This document shows, one piece after another, positions 8,416-15,688 of a DNA stretch of 64,000 nt; position 1 is the first letter of the stretch; the number at the start of each line of letters is the position of its first letter. The translations under genes and the position numbers were made by a program. Origin of the DNA: Pseudemcibacter aquimaris (GTDB lineage: Bacteria; Pseudomonadota; Alphaproteobacteria; Sphingomonadales; Emcibacteraceae); assembly GCF_028869115.1 (NCBI RefSeq), contig NZ_CP079800.1:1860001-1924000 (forward strand), given 5' to 3'. The notes beneath the pieces are model-generated. The model was given only the letters and a program-made list of their open reading frames with translations. It was not told the origin of the DNA and made no database searches.

Positions 8416-9680
8416 TAAGCTCGCTTGATAATGATCGATGCGTTTGTACCACCGAAACCAAAGCTGTTTGAAAGAACCGCATTGATGTCTTTCTTTTGCT
8501 GTGCTTCATGTGGGACAAGGTTGATGCCTTCGATCCCGTCTGATGGGTTATCAAGGTTAAGCGTTGGTGGAACGACGCCTTCGTTCATTGCAAGTACACT
8601 GAAGATCGCCTCAACCGCGCCAGCCGCACCAAGCAAGTGACCGATGGCTGATTTTGTTGATGACATGGCAAGGTTGCTTGATGCATCACCGAACATGCGC
8701 TTCACAGCATTAAATTCAATTTCATCACCAAGTGGTGTTGATGTACCGTGGGCATTTACATAACCAATGTCGCTTGGTGTAAGACCAGAACGTTTCATGG
8801 CCGCTTCCATCGCGCGGTAACCACCGTTACCGTCTGGTGCCGGTGCTGTTACGTGATGACCATCACCACTTAAGCCGTAACCAACGATTTCACCGTAAAT
8901 TTTTGCGCCACGTTTTTTCGCGTGTTCATATTCTTCAAGGATCAACATACCCGCGCCTTCGCCGATGACGAAACCATCACGGTCACGGTCATATGGACGT
9001 GACGCACGGTGTGGTTCATCATTGAAATGCGTGCTTAACGCTTTAAGCTGGTTAAATCCGGCAACACCAACACGGCAGATCGCCGCTTCTGCGCCACCCG
9101 CAACCATCACATCGGCATCATCAAGCGCAATAAGACGCGCCGCATCACCAATGGCGTGCGTACCTGATGCACAGGCCGTAACCACAGAATGGTTTGGCCC
9201 TTTAAGGCCGTGACGAATGGAAACATTACCCGCAACAAGGTTGATCAAGCAACGTGGAATAAAATGCGGGCTTACGCGGCGAACGCCACGTGCATCCATA
9301 TTAAGGCTTTCCGCCTGAATACCAGGAAGACCACCAATACCCGCACCAATAAGCGCACCTGAACGCCATTGCTGTGCTTCTGTTTCGGCTTTATAACCGG
9401 AATCTTTAATGGCCATTTCAGCCGCCGCAATACCGTAAAGAATAAAGTCGTCAACACGTTTGCGTTCTTTTGGTGTCATCCAGTCGTCGGCATTAAATGT
9501 GCCATTTGTACCGTCCCCAAGTGGTACTTCACATGCAACCTGTGAAGTTAACCCTTCGGAATCAAAGCGGGTGATTGGCCCTGCGCCACTTTCACCAGCA
9601 ATAAGTCTTTTCCATGATTCCTCAACCCCCGAAGCCAATGGAGATACCAGCCCCAGTCCGGTAATAACTACTCGTCTCAT
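8415..9680 (-). CDS. fabF: 3-oxoacyl-ACP synthase II (FabF)
   Basis: FabF condenses malonyl-ACP with growing acyl-ACP chains in type II fatty acid synthesis. The 421-residue protein has the complete Cys-His-His triad: C170 in VTACASGTH, H311 in NAHGTSTP and H348 in KSAIGHLLGAAG, with K343. It is downstream of acpP on the same strand, separated by 147 bases that hold a large nested hairpin, and it is coupled to mltG. Confidence 0.96.
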   Translation of the reverse strand: MRRVVITGLGLVSPLASGVEESWKRLIAGESGAGPITRFDSEGLTSQVACEVPLGDGTNGTFNADDWMTPKERKRVDDFILYGIAAAEMAIKDSGYKAETEAQQWRSGALIGAGIGGLPGIQAESLNMDARGVRRVSPHFIPRCLINLVAGNVSIRHGLKGPNHSVVTACASGTHAIGDAARLIALDDADVMVAGGAEAAICRVGVAGFNQLKALSTHFNDEPHRASRPYDRDRDGFVIGEGAGMLILEEYEHAKKRGAKIYGEIVGYGLSGDGHHVTAPAPDGNGGYRAMEAAMKRSGLTPSDIGYVNAHGTSTPLGDEIEFNAVKRMFGDASSNLAMSSTKSAIGHLLGAAGAVEAIFSVLAMNEGVVPPTLNLDNPSDGIEGINLVPHEAQQKKDINAVLSNSFGFGGTNASIIIKRA

Positions 9681-9743
9681 TCATTAAACCTTTTTATTAT
9701 TGATTTATGGATTGTGATGCTACCCAAATTCGGCAGATATAAC

Positions 9744-9799
9744 AAGACCGCGAACATCATTTTTATCTAATTTTTATAGATAATCTGACTCGCGGTCTT
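9744..9799 (-). terminator. nested hairpin between acpP and fabF, probable partial terminator
   Basis: Perfect 10-base arms AAGACCGCGA (9744-9753) and TCGCGGTCTT (9790-9799) enclose an inner 7-base hairpin, TTATCTA (9763-9769) with TAGATAA (9777-9783). In the reading direction of acpP the stem is followed by only a short T-rich stretch (CTTGTTAT). That fits an attenuator or RNA-stabilising element that lets acpP be made in excess over fabF. Confidence 0.65.
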
Positions 9800-9827
9800 T
9801 TCAATTCTTCAGAGCGAAGTGCTGTAA

Positions 9828-10061
9828 TTAGCCGTTTGCTTCGATGAATTCGATAGCGTCTTTAACAGTAAGAATTTTTTCAGCAGCGTCATCTGGAATT
9901 TCGCAACCAAATTCTTCTTCAAAAGCCATTACTAGCTCAACAGTATCAAGGCTATCTGCGCCAAGATCGTCGATAAAGCTTGCTGTGTCAGTCACTTTAT
10001 CTTCTTCAACACCAAGGTGTTCTACAACGATATTTTTAACGCGGTCAGCTACATTGCTCAT
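9828..10061 (-). CDS. acpP: acyl carrier protein
   Basis: ACP carries growing acyl chains on a 4'-phosphopantetheine arm. The 77-residue acidic protein has the attachment serine S37 in [11 protein letters not shown]. Length and sequence are standard. A good ribosome site (GAGGAAA) precedes the ATG. It lies in fabD-fabG-acpP-fabF, with 135 bases before it that could hold its own promoter and a structured gap after it. Confidence 0.97.
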   Translation of the reverse strand: MSNVADRVKNIVVEHLGVEEDKVTDTASFIDDLGADSLDTVELVMAFEEEFGCEIPDDAAEKILTVKDAIEFIEANG

Positions 10062-10196
10062 ATTAATTTCCTCAAATTTAAATGGGTTCTTAACAAAAAA
10101 CCCGGTTCAACAAATTCGTAAAATATATTTAATGATTACGAATCAAAATTCAATATTGAAGGCTTCCTAACATATATATTTTATAAATGCAAAGCC

Positions 10197-10934
10197 CTAA
10201 ATCATCGCCATGCCACCATTAATGTGCAAAGTTTGGCCTGTGATATATTCTGCTTCATTGCTTGCAAGGTATAAAACACCCGCTGCAATTTCATCACCTT
10301 TACCAAGGCGTCCTGCTGGAACATTCACCAGTAATGATGACTTTTGATCGTCCGTAAGCTCGTCTGTCATTGGGCTTTCGATAAAGCCTGGCGCGATACA
10401 GTTCACGGTAATATTGCGGCTCGCCAGTTCATGGGCAAAACTTTTTGACATGCCGATCATGCCTGCTTTTGATGCGGCATAATTCACCTGTCCCGGGTTA
10501 CCGGTTACGCCTACGATCGATGTAATATTAATAATACGGCCTGATTTACTTTTCATCATACCGCGCATCACGCCTTGCGTTAATTTAAAGGCAGCCTTTA
10601 AATTCACCTGCATCACATCATCCCAATCCGCATCTTTTAAGCGCATTGAAATATTATCGCGTGTGATACCCGCGTTATTCACAAGAATATCAATCGTACC
10701 CATCGCTTCTGTTGCCGCTTTTGGTAATGCTGCAACACTATCCATATCACCAAGGTTCGCTGGAACGACATATGCGCCCTCACCCAGTTCATCCGCAAGC
10801 TTTTTTAATGGCTCTTCGCGTGTACCGGAAAGCGCAACTTTTGCCCCTGCACCATGTAATGCACGTGCAATCGCGCTACCCAGTCCGCCTGACGCACCAG
10901 TTACGAGTGCGCATTTACCTGTTAAATCAAACAT
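10197..10934 (-). CDS. fabG: 3-oxoacyl-ACP reductase FabG
   Basis: FabG is the NADPH-dependent reductase of type II fatty acid synthesis. The 245-residue SDR has TGASGGLG (12-19), NNAG (86-89) and the S139-Y152-K156 catalytic set (Tyr and Lys in YAASK). Position between fabD and acpP separates it from other SDRs in the window. It starts 16 bases after the fabD stop. Confidence 0.95.
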   Translation of the reverse strand: MFDLTGKCALVTGASGGLGSAIARALHGAGAKVALSGTREEPLKKLADELGEGAYVVPANLGDMDSVAALPKAATEAMGTIDILVNNAGITRDNISMRLKDADWDDVMQVNLKAAFKLTQGVMRGMMKSKSGRIINITSIVGVTGNPGQVNYAASKAGMIGMSKSFAHELASRNITVNCIAPGFIESPMTDELTDDQKSSLLVNVPAGRLGKGDEIAAGVLYLASNEAEYITGQTLHINGGMAMI

Positions 10935-10950
10935 TAAACCTGTTCTCCAA

Positions 10951-11898
10951 TTATGATTTTAATTCTGTTGCGAAAGCTTCGATGTCAGCCATCGTTTGAA
11001 TGCTTCTGCCTTTGATTTCTTTATTGATGCGACGCACAAGGCCACCAAGCACCTTACCAGTTCCAAGCTCAACCAAATCAGTGACACCCAGTTCACCCAT
11101 TTTAAGAACGCTCTCGCGCCAGCGAACACGGCCCGTGATTTGTTCCACCAGCTGATCACGTAATGCATTCGGATCGCTTACCGCGTCTGCGCTTACGTTT
11201 GTAATAACCGGCACGCATGGTGCGTTAAATGTTGTATCCGCCAATGCCGCGGCCATTTCATCGGCTGCAGGCTGCATAAGCGGGCAATGGAAAGGTGCGC
11301 TTACCGGTAATGGAATGGCGCGTTTGATGCCGCGCTCTTTCGCGATTTCCATCGCGCGTTCTACCGCACCTTTATGGCCACTGATCACAACTTGACCATC
11401 GGCATTGTCATTTGCCGCTGTACAAACTTCGCCGTCGGCTGCTTCGGCGGCGATTTCCTCAATCACGGAAAATTCAGCGCCCATGATCGCTGCCATGGCG
11501 CCAACGCCAACCGGAACGGCACGCTGCATTGCTTCGCCACGTAATTTTAAAAGCTTCGCCGTATCAGAAAGGCTAAGCGTTCCCGCTGCAGCAAGCGCGG
11601 AATATTCACCAAGCGAATGACCGGCAACATAACCCGCATTATCCGCAACATTAACATCAAATTCTTTTTCAAGAACGCGAACAACCGCTATACTGGCCGC
11701 CATAAGGGCCGGCTGCGCATTAAATGTAAGCGTTAAATCCTCAATCGGACCATCAAACATAAGCCCTGATAAATCTTGGCTAAGTGCTTCATTTACTTCG
11801 TTAAATACGTCTCTTGCTACGCTTGAATTATCGCTTAAGTCCTTCCCCATGCCGACGGCTTGACTGCCTTGGCCCGGGAATACAAATGCTCTTGTCAT
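10951..11898 (-). CDS. fabD: malonyl-CoA:ACP transacylase FabD
   Basis: FabD loads malonyl groups onto ACP. The 315-residue protein starts with the typical FVFPGQGSQ, carries the nucleophile S95 in GHSLGEYS and the catalytic H204 in APFHCPLM. It is the first gene of the fab transcript and diverges from rpsF across 254 bases. Confidence 0.96.
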   Translation of the reverse strand: MTRAFVFPGQGSQAVGMGKDLSDNSSVARDVFNEVNEALSQDLSGLMFDGPIEDLTLTFNAQPALMAASIAVVRVLEKEFDVNVADNAGYVAGHSLGEYSALAAAGTLSLSDTAKLLKLRGEAMQRAVPVGVGAMAAIMGAEFSVIEEIAAEAADGEVCTAANDNADGQVVISGHKGAVERAMEIAKERGIKRAIPLPVSAPFHCPLMQPAADEMAAALADTTFNAPCVPVITNVSADAVSDPNALRDQLVEQITGRVRWRESVLKMGELGVTDLVELGTGKVLGGLVRRINKEIKGRSIQTMADIEAFATELKS

Positions 11899-12019
11899 AT
11901 GACCCTGTCCCTTGTCTGTAATTTAAGATTTACCCAACACATAGCAAATGAGTACAGACTGTCAAGAAACTATGGCTGAAAAATATTTCAAAAAAGCGAT
12001 CTTTTTATGTATAAATCCC

Positions 12020-12047
12020 TTGCCTTCCCAAGGGTTTCATGTATATT
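12020..12047 (+). promoter_or_regulatory. probable promoter of rpsF-rpsR-rplI
   Basis: TTGCCT (12020-12025), a 16-base spacer and TATATT (12042-12047) match a sigma-70 type promoter, about 105 bases before the rpsF ATG. The only other notable element in the 254-base fabD-rpsF gap is a palindrome directly downstream of this promoter. Confidence 0.55.
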
Positions 12048-12057
12048 GCGCCCTTCT

Positions 12058-12071
12058 CACGAAAATTCGTG
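12058..12071 (+). promoter_or_regulatory. palindromic hairpin in the rpsF leader
   Basis: CACGAA (12058-12063), AA and TTCGTG (12066-12071) form a short perfect palindrome inside the predicted 5' leader of the S6 operon. S6-S18 leaders in several bacteria contain a structured autoregulatory site. I cannot show that this hairpin has the S6:S18 consensus, so the role is inferred from position only. Confidence 0.35.
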
Positions 12072-12152
12072 GGATGGTCGGTTAATTTTGTAATGCGATT
12101 TTTTGATATTCGTTATCGCCCCGACGTAAAGCTTAATTAAGGAAAATGCTAA

Positions 12153-12539
12153 ATGTCTTTATATGAATACACATATATCGCTAGGCAGGATATCCAACCT
12201 CAACAGGTTGATGCGATTACAGCTGAATTCACCAAAATCCTTGAGGATAATGGTGGTAAAGTTGCCAAGACCGAGTCTTGGGGCCTTCGTAATCTTGCTT
12301 ACCGTATTAAGAAATACAAAAAAGGTCACTATGTACATTTGAACATTGATGCCCCTCATGCAGCAGTTGCTGAGCTTGAGCGTAATGCTCGCCTTCATGA
12401 AGATGTGATCCGTTACATGACTATCCGCGTTGAAGAGCACGAAGAAGGCGACAGTGTCGTTCTTCGTTCTAAAGACCGTGACAGCCGTGGACGTGATGAC
12501 AGAAGACCACGTGAAGACAAAAAAGAAGGAACATCATAA
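12153..12539 (+). CDS. rpsF: 30S ribosomal protein S6
   Basis: S6 binds S18 on the platform of the 30S subunit. The 128-residue protein starts [13 protein letters not shown] and has the S6 core through about residue 95 ([20 protein letters not shown]). It then has a charged tail rich in Arg, Asp and Lys, common in alphaproteobacteria. AAGGA stands nine bases before the ATG. Its stop overlaps the rpsR start by one base, so synthesis of the partner proteins is coupled. Confidence 0.97.
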   Translation: MSLYEYTYIARQDIQPQQVDAITAEFTKILEDNGGKVAKTESWGLRNLAYRIKKYKKGHYVHLNIDAPHAAVAELERNARLHEDVIRYMTIRVEEHEEGDSVVLRSKDRDSRGRDDRRPREDKKEGTS

Positions 12540-12784
12540 TGGCTATGCAATCAGGTGGCGCACGCCGTCCATTTTTCCGTCGTCGTAAAACATGCCCGTT
12601 TTCTGGCGAACACGCACAAAAGATTGATTACAAAGACGTACGTACTCTTTCCCGCTATGTATCAGAGCGTGGTAAAATCGTACCAAGCCGTATCACTGCC
12701 GTATCTGCAAAGAAACAACGCGAACTAGCAAAAGCAATTAAACGCGCTCGTAACCTTGCACTTATGTCTTATGTTAACCAGTAA
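12539..12784 (+). CDS. rpsR: 30S ribosomal protein S18
   Basis: S18 is the partner of S6 on the 30S platform. The 81-residue basic protein has the RRKTCPFSG start region, [23 protein letters not shown] core and [14 protein letters not shown] end typical of S18. It starts inside the rpsF stop (TAATG) and is followed by rplI after 11 bases. Confidence 0.97.
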   Translation: MAMQSGGARRPFFRRRKTCPFSGEHAQKIDYKDVRTLSRYVSERGKIVPSRITAVSAKKQRELAKAIKRARNLALMSYVNQ

Positions 12785-12795
12785 GGAGAAATACA

Positions 12796-13446
12796 ATGCA
12801 AATTATCCTTTTAGAACGCGTTAACAAGCTAGGCCAGATCGGTGATATCGTTGAAGTAAAGAACGGTTACGCACGTAACTTCCTTCTTCCACAGAAAAAA
12901 GCTCTTCGCGCGACAGCAGCGAACAAAGCAATTTTCGAAGCACAACGTAAAGAAATCGAAGCAAACAACCTTAAAGCAAAAACTGAAGCAGAAGCAGTTG
13001 CAGCGAAAATGGACGACGTTTCAGTTGTTCTTATTCGTCAAGCTGGTGAAAGCGGACAGCTTTTCGGTTCTGTAACAGCACGCGATATCGCCGTTGCAGT
13101 TGAAGAAGCAGGCTTCAAAGTTGGCAAAAACCAAGTTATCCTTGATCGCGCGATCAAAGTTCTTGGCCTTAACGACATTGTTGTTCGTCTTCACGCTGAA
13201 GTTGACGTAACAGTTACTGTTAACGTTGCACGTTCTGCTGAAGAAGCTGAAATTCAAGCAGCTGGCGGTGACGTAAACGCTGAAGAAGAAGAAGCTGAAA
13301 TCTCAGTTGAAGATTACTTCGAAAACGAAGAAGACGCTGAAGCAGCTGCTACAGGCGACGAAGCTGAAGAAGAAGCACCAGCTGAAGAAGCTGCTGCTGA
13401 AGAAGAAGCTCCTGCTGAAGACGCTGAAGAAGAGAAAGCTGAATAA
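12796..13446 (+). CDS. rplI: 50S ribosomal protein L9 with long acidic tail
   Basis: L9 binds 23S rRNA at the base of the L1 stalk and helps keep the reading frame. The N-domain is standard ([17 protein letters not shown], then [11 protein letters not shown]) and the C-domain is present to about residue 150. The protein is 216 residues against roughly 150 in E. coli. The extra 60 residues are almost only Glu, Ala and Asp with a few aromatics (VEDYF). Alphaproteobacterial L9 proteins often have some extension; this one is long. GGAGA precedes the ATG and a strong terminator follows the stop. Confidence 0.96.
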   Translation: MQIILLERVNKLGQIGDIVEVKNGYARNFLLPQKKALRATAANKAIFEAQRKEIEANNLKAKTEAEAVAAKMDDVSVVLIRQAGESGQLFGSVTARDIAVAVEEAGFKVGKNQVILDRAIKVLGLNDIVVRLHAEVDVTVTVNVARSAEEAEIQAAGGDVNAEEEEAEISVEDYFENEEDAEAAATGDEAEEEAPAEEAAAEEEAPAEDAEEEKAE

Positions 13447-13470
13447 GCTTAATTTTCGAAAAGAATTTGA

Positions 13471-13499
13471 AAAGGCGGTCACATTGGCCGCCTTTTTTT
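13471..13499 (+). terminator. intrinsic terminator after rplI
   Basis: AAAGGCGG (13471-13478) pairs with CCGCCTTT (13488-13495) around a nine-base loop and is followed by a run of T. It ends the rpsF-rpsR-rplI transcript and separates it from the secretion cassette that begins 170 bases later. In the remaining gap (13500-13668) I see no convincing promoter match. Confidence 0.85.
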
Positions 13500-13668
13500 A
13501 TAAGTAAAATCAATACATTGTCGTTTTATTTCATTTTTTTCAATCCAATAACATTTCCCCTCCGTAGCAAAATACATGAGCTTATTTGGTCCTGTGTGTA
13601 ACGTTTCCAGAAGCATATAGGCTTTACAGCAGGGGGTAATTTTTAAACCTTTATTGGAGAATAAACTC

Positions 13669-14004
13669 ATGAAAAAACTTATTGTCTTAACCGCTATCGG
13701 AATTGGTTTCACAACTTCAGCAATCGCAGAAGAAATTTCAAAACCAAAACTGCTTGATGATGTTCAACTTGATGCATTAACAGCTGGTACTATGCCAGAC
13801 AATCCAGGATGGACTGGCCAAACACAAGCCTATCTATCACCTGGATTTGCAAAATCAAGCGCAGCAAATGGTCGCGGTATTGTTCAAGCAACTTACCTCT
13901 TTGGCAACAAAGGCAAAGGTAATGGTTCAGATCCAGACCCACTAGGTTTGGCAGCTGATCATGATCCTGGCGTTGTTGGTGGCGCGCCAGATATGTACCG
14001 TTAA
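13669..14004 (+). CDS. small secreted protein with Sec signal and TAG-type leader, predicted C39-peptidase substrate
   Basis: A 111-residue protein. The start at 13669 follows GGAGA; an upstream in-frame TTG is part of that site. Residues 1-20 form a Sec signal (MKKLIVLTAIGIGF, cut after AIA). Next comes LLDDVQLDALTAG (28-40), the LSxxxLDxVTAG-like motif seen in small exported proteins near C39 peptidases. Its AG end resembles a double-glycine cleavage site. A cut after G40 would leave 71 residues, rich in Gly, Ala, Asn and Pro, without cysteine, and ending in an acidic GGAPDMYR region. No amyloid-type repeat is visible. It is first in a cassette with an exported C39 peptidase and an outer membrane barrel. 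Function unknown; a secreted surface or signalling peptide is the main inference. Confidence 0.75.
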   Translation: MKKLIVLTAIGIGFTTSAIAEEISKPKLLDDVQLDALTAGTMPDNPGWTGQTQAYLSPGFAKSSAANGRGIVQATYLFGNKGKGNGSDPDPLGLAADHDPGVVGGAPDMYR

Positions 14005-14017
14005 TCGTTTCTTTAAC

Positions 14018-14043
14018 AGGGCTGCTATGTTTATAGCAGCCCT
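14018..14043 (+). terminator. intercistronic hairpin in the secretion cassette
   Basis: AGGGCTGCTA (14018-14027) and TAGCAGCCCT (14034-14043) are perfect 10-base arms with a six-base loop. The stem starts 13 bases after the stop of the small secreted protein and ends 20 bases before the peptidase ATG. No T-run follows, so complete termination is unlikely. It probably protects the upstream message or reduces downstream expression, giving more substrate than processing enzyme. Confidence 0.75.
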
Positions 14044-14063
14044 ATGTTCTTTCAGGTGCAACC

Positions 14064-14588
14064 ATGAAGCAATTACTTTTAGCAATATCTGTTATCCTGC
14101 TTTCAAATACTTCTCATGCCTTTGGTGCGACAAAATCACTTAAAGAAATTCGTGAAGAAGACATCATCATGCAACAATGGGATACCAGTTGCGCAGCGGC
14201 CGCGATGGCCACCATTCTTACATACACATTCAATGACCCTGTTAGTGAACATCAAGTCGCAACGGGACTCCTGCAAAAAACAGAACCATTAAAAGTCAGA
14301 TATCGTGGCGGTTTTTCAATGTTGGATATGAAGAAGTACGCAACTGAAATTGGTTACGGTGCATCAGGTTTTTATGACCTAAACCTTTCTGACATCAAAT
14401 ACTTTAACACCCCTATAATCCCACTTCGCATCCATGGATATAACCATTATGTGGTTTTTAACGGATTAGACACCAAAGGTAACATAATGATTGCTGATCC
14501 CGCCTATGGGAACCGCACTATGAGTAAGAATGAATTCGAAAATGCATGGATTGCAGGTATCGCCTTTGTCATCAAAAGGAGGCAATAA
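14064..14588 (+). CDS. exported C39-family peptidase, FapD-like
   Basis: A 174-residue stand-alone papain-fold peptidase of the C39 (double-glycine leader) type with a Sec signal (1-19, cut near SHA). The catalytic set is visible: oxyanion Gln37/38 and Cys43 in MQQWDTSCAAAAMATIL, His128 in YNHYVVFNG and Asp145 in IADPAYGNRTMS. Classical C39 domains are fused to ABC exporters on the cytoplasmic side; this one has no transporter part and should act in the periplasm, like FapD of the Pseudomonas Fap system. The residue after the catalytic Cys is Ala rather than the usual Gly. It is coupled to the barrel gene by a TAATG overlap. Confidence 0.87.
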   Translation: MKQLLLAISVILLSNTSHAFGATKSLKEIREEDIIMQQWDTSCAAAAMATILTYTFNDPVSEHQVATGLLQKTEPLKVRYRGGFSMLDMKKYATEIGYGASGFYDLNLSDIKYFNTPIIPLRIHGYNHYVVFNGLDTKGNIMIADPAYGNRTMSKNEFENAWIAGIAFVIKRRQ

Positions 14589-15577
14589 TGAAGCAGTTCA
14601 TTTATATTACGCTTTTTTCATTTGGCCTTTCCCAAATATCCTTTGGCCAAACACCCGAAGAATTGGAAGCCGAACTAAAAGCACAACAAGAAATAAACAG
14701 CCTTTTAAAAGATAGAATAGAAGCACTTGAAGCTGAATTAGAAGGTCGAAAATTACAACCACCGCAAGATAGAACGCTCAGCCCTGCAGTAAGTGTTGCA
14801 TTAGACGACCCGGAAATGGACCGTGCATTAGAACGCGCTTTACAAAGAAACGGAGCAGCAGTATTAGCGCCATATGTTTTTGAAATAACACCAACTCTTT
14901 CATGGTCACATACCGGAAGAGATGCATTACAAAACAAAGAAACAATTTATGGCGCCTCTATCGATACCAGACTAGGTCTTCCTGGTGGTTTTATGATCGG
15001 TGCTACTCTTCCTTATTTTGACAGAAATATTGATGATCGCGGCAGCAACAATGGAATTGGTGATACGTCATTCACATTATGGAAATCATTTATATCCGGA
15101 TCAAACAACCCATCAGTCGTTGGAAGCGTACGTTACAGTATTCCGTCAGGTGATGATTTTCGTGAAGCAGGTATTCCGCTGGGATCTGGGTTTCATAAAA
15201 TATCTGGACGTCTTTCAGCAGTGAAAAGAATTGCACCGCTCGCGTTTTATGGCAATGTTTCATACACACATCACTTTGAAAACACAGTCAATGATATTGC
15301 CGCGAAACGTAGTGGTATTTTTGGCATTGGCGGCGGCGTTAATCTGGCGGCGACACCGGAAATCACCTTAAGCACCGGACTAAGTTTCACTTTTGAAAAT
15401 GAACTTGAAATAGATAGTATTAAAATTGATAACTCAAAATCAACGGTTGGTATCGTTTCATTAGGTACCGGTATTATATTAAATAGAAATGTATTTTTAT
15501 CATTATCGGCAGGTTTTGGCATTACCGATGATGCACCGGACGTGATCGTTAGCGCATCTTTACCGATACGTTTTTAA
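14588..15577 (+). CDS. outer membrane beta-barrel with N-terminal coiled coil, FapF-like transporter
   Basis: A 329-residue protein that starts at 14588 after AAAGGAGG. Residues 1-20 are a signal peptide (cut before QTPEE). Residues 22-54 form a heptad-rich coiled coil, and 55-85 a linker with DPEMDRALERALQRNG. From about 85 to the end, alternating amphipathic strands rich in aromatics and glycine predict a beta-barrel, closing with SASLPIRF, whose terminal Phe is typical of outer membrane proteins. The plan (signal, periplasmic coiled coil, barrel of the MetA-pathway/porin type) is that of FapF, which exports amyloid subunits. Context with the C39 peptidase supports a secretion pore for the small upstream protein. 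Confidence 0.8.
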   Translation: MKQFIYITLFSFGLSQISFGQTPEELEAELKAQQEINSLLKDRIEALEAELEGRKLQPPQDRTLSPAVSVALDDPEMDRALERALQRNGAAVLAPYVFEITPTLSWSHTGRDALQNKETIYGASIDTRLGLPGGFMIGATLPYFDRNIDDRGSNNGIGDTSFTLWKSFISGSNNPSVVGSVRYSIPSGDDFREAGIPLGSGFHKISGRLSAVKRIAPLAFYGNVSYTHHFENTVNDIAAKRSGIFGIGGGVNLAATPEITLSTGLSFTFENELEIDSIKIDNSKSTVGIVSLGTGIILNRNVFLSLSAGFGITDDAPDVIVSASLPIRF

Positions 15578-15688
15578 AAAATCTCATAATGACCTACATT
15601 CCAATCCCTTCCCCAACAATTTATTTAACATTGAATTTGGGTAGCATTCCTTGTACCCCTAATCATAATAAATTATCGGGAGCCATTC

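Noticed and set aside
13264-13443. Frameshift as the cause of the long acidic L9 tail
   Set aside because: The tail stays in frame, keeps GAA/GCT codon use like the rest of the gene and ends just before a proper terminator, so it is a true extension.
13307-13507. Lysine-rich frame overlapping the 3' end of rplI
   Set aside because: It is the shifted reading of the GAAGAA-rich acidic tail; composition is low-complexity and it runs through the rplI terminator.
9719-15655. A 15-base exact match (GAATTTGGGTAGCAT) upstream of fabF on the minus strand and upstream of the serine hydrolase gene on the plus strand
   Set aside because: In 64 kb read on both strands a few 15-base matches are expected by chance, and only the fabF copy has a plausible -35 at the right distance.
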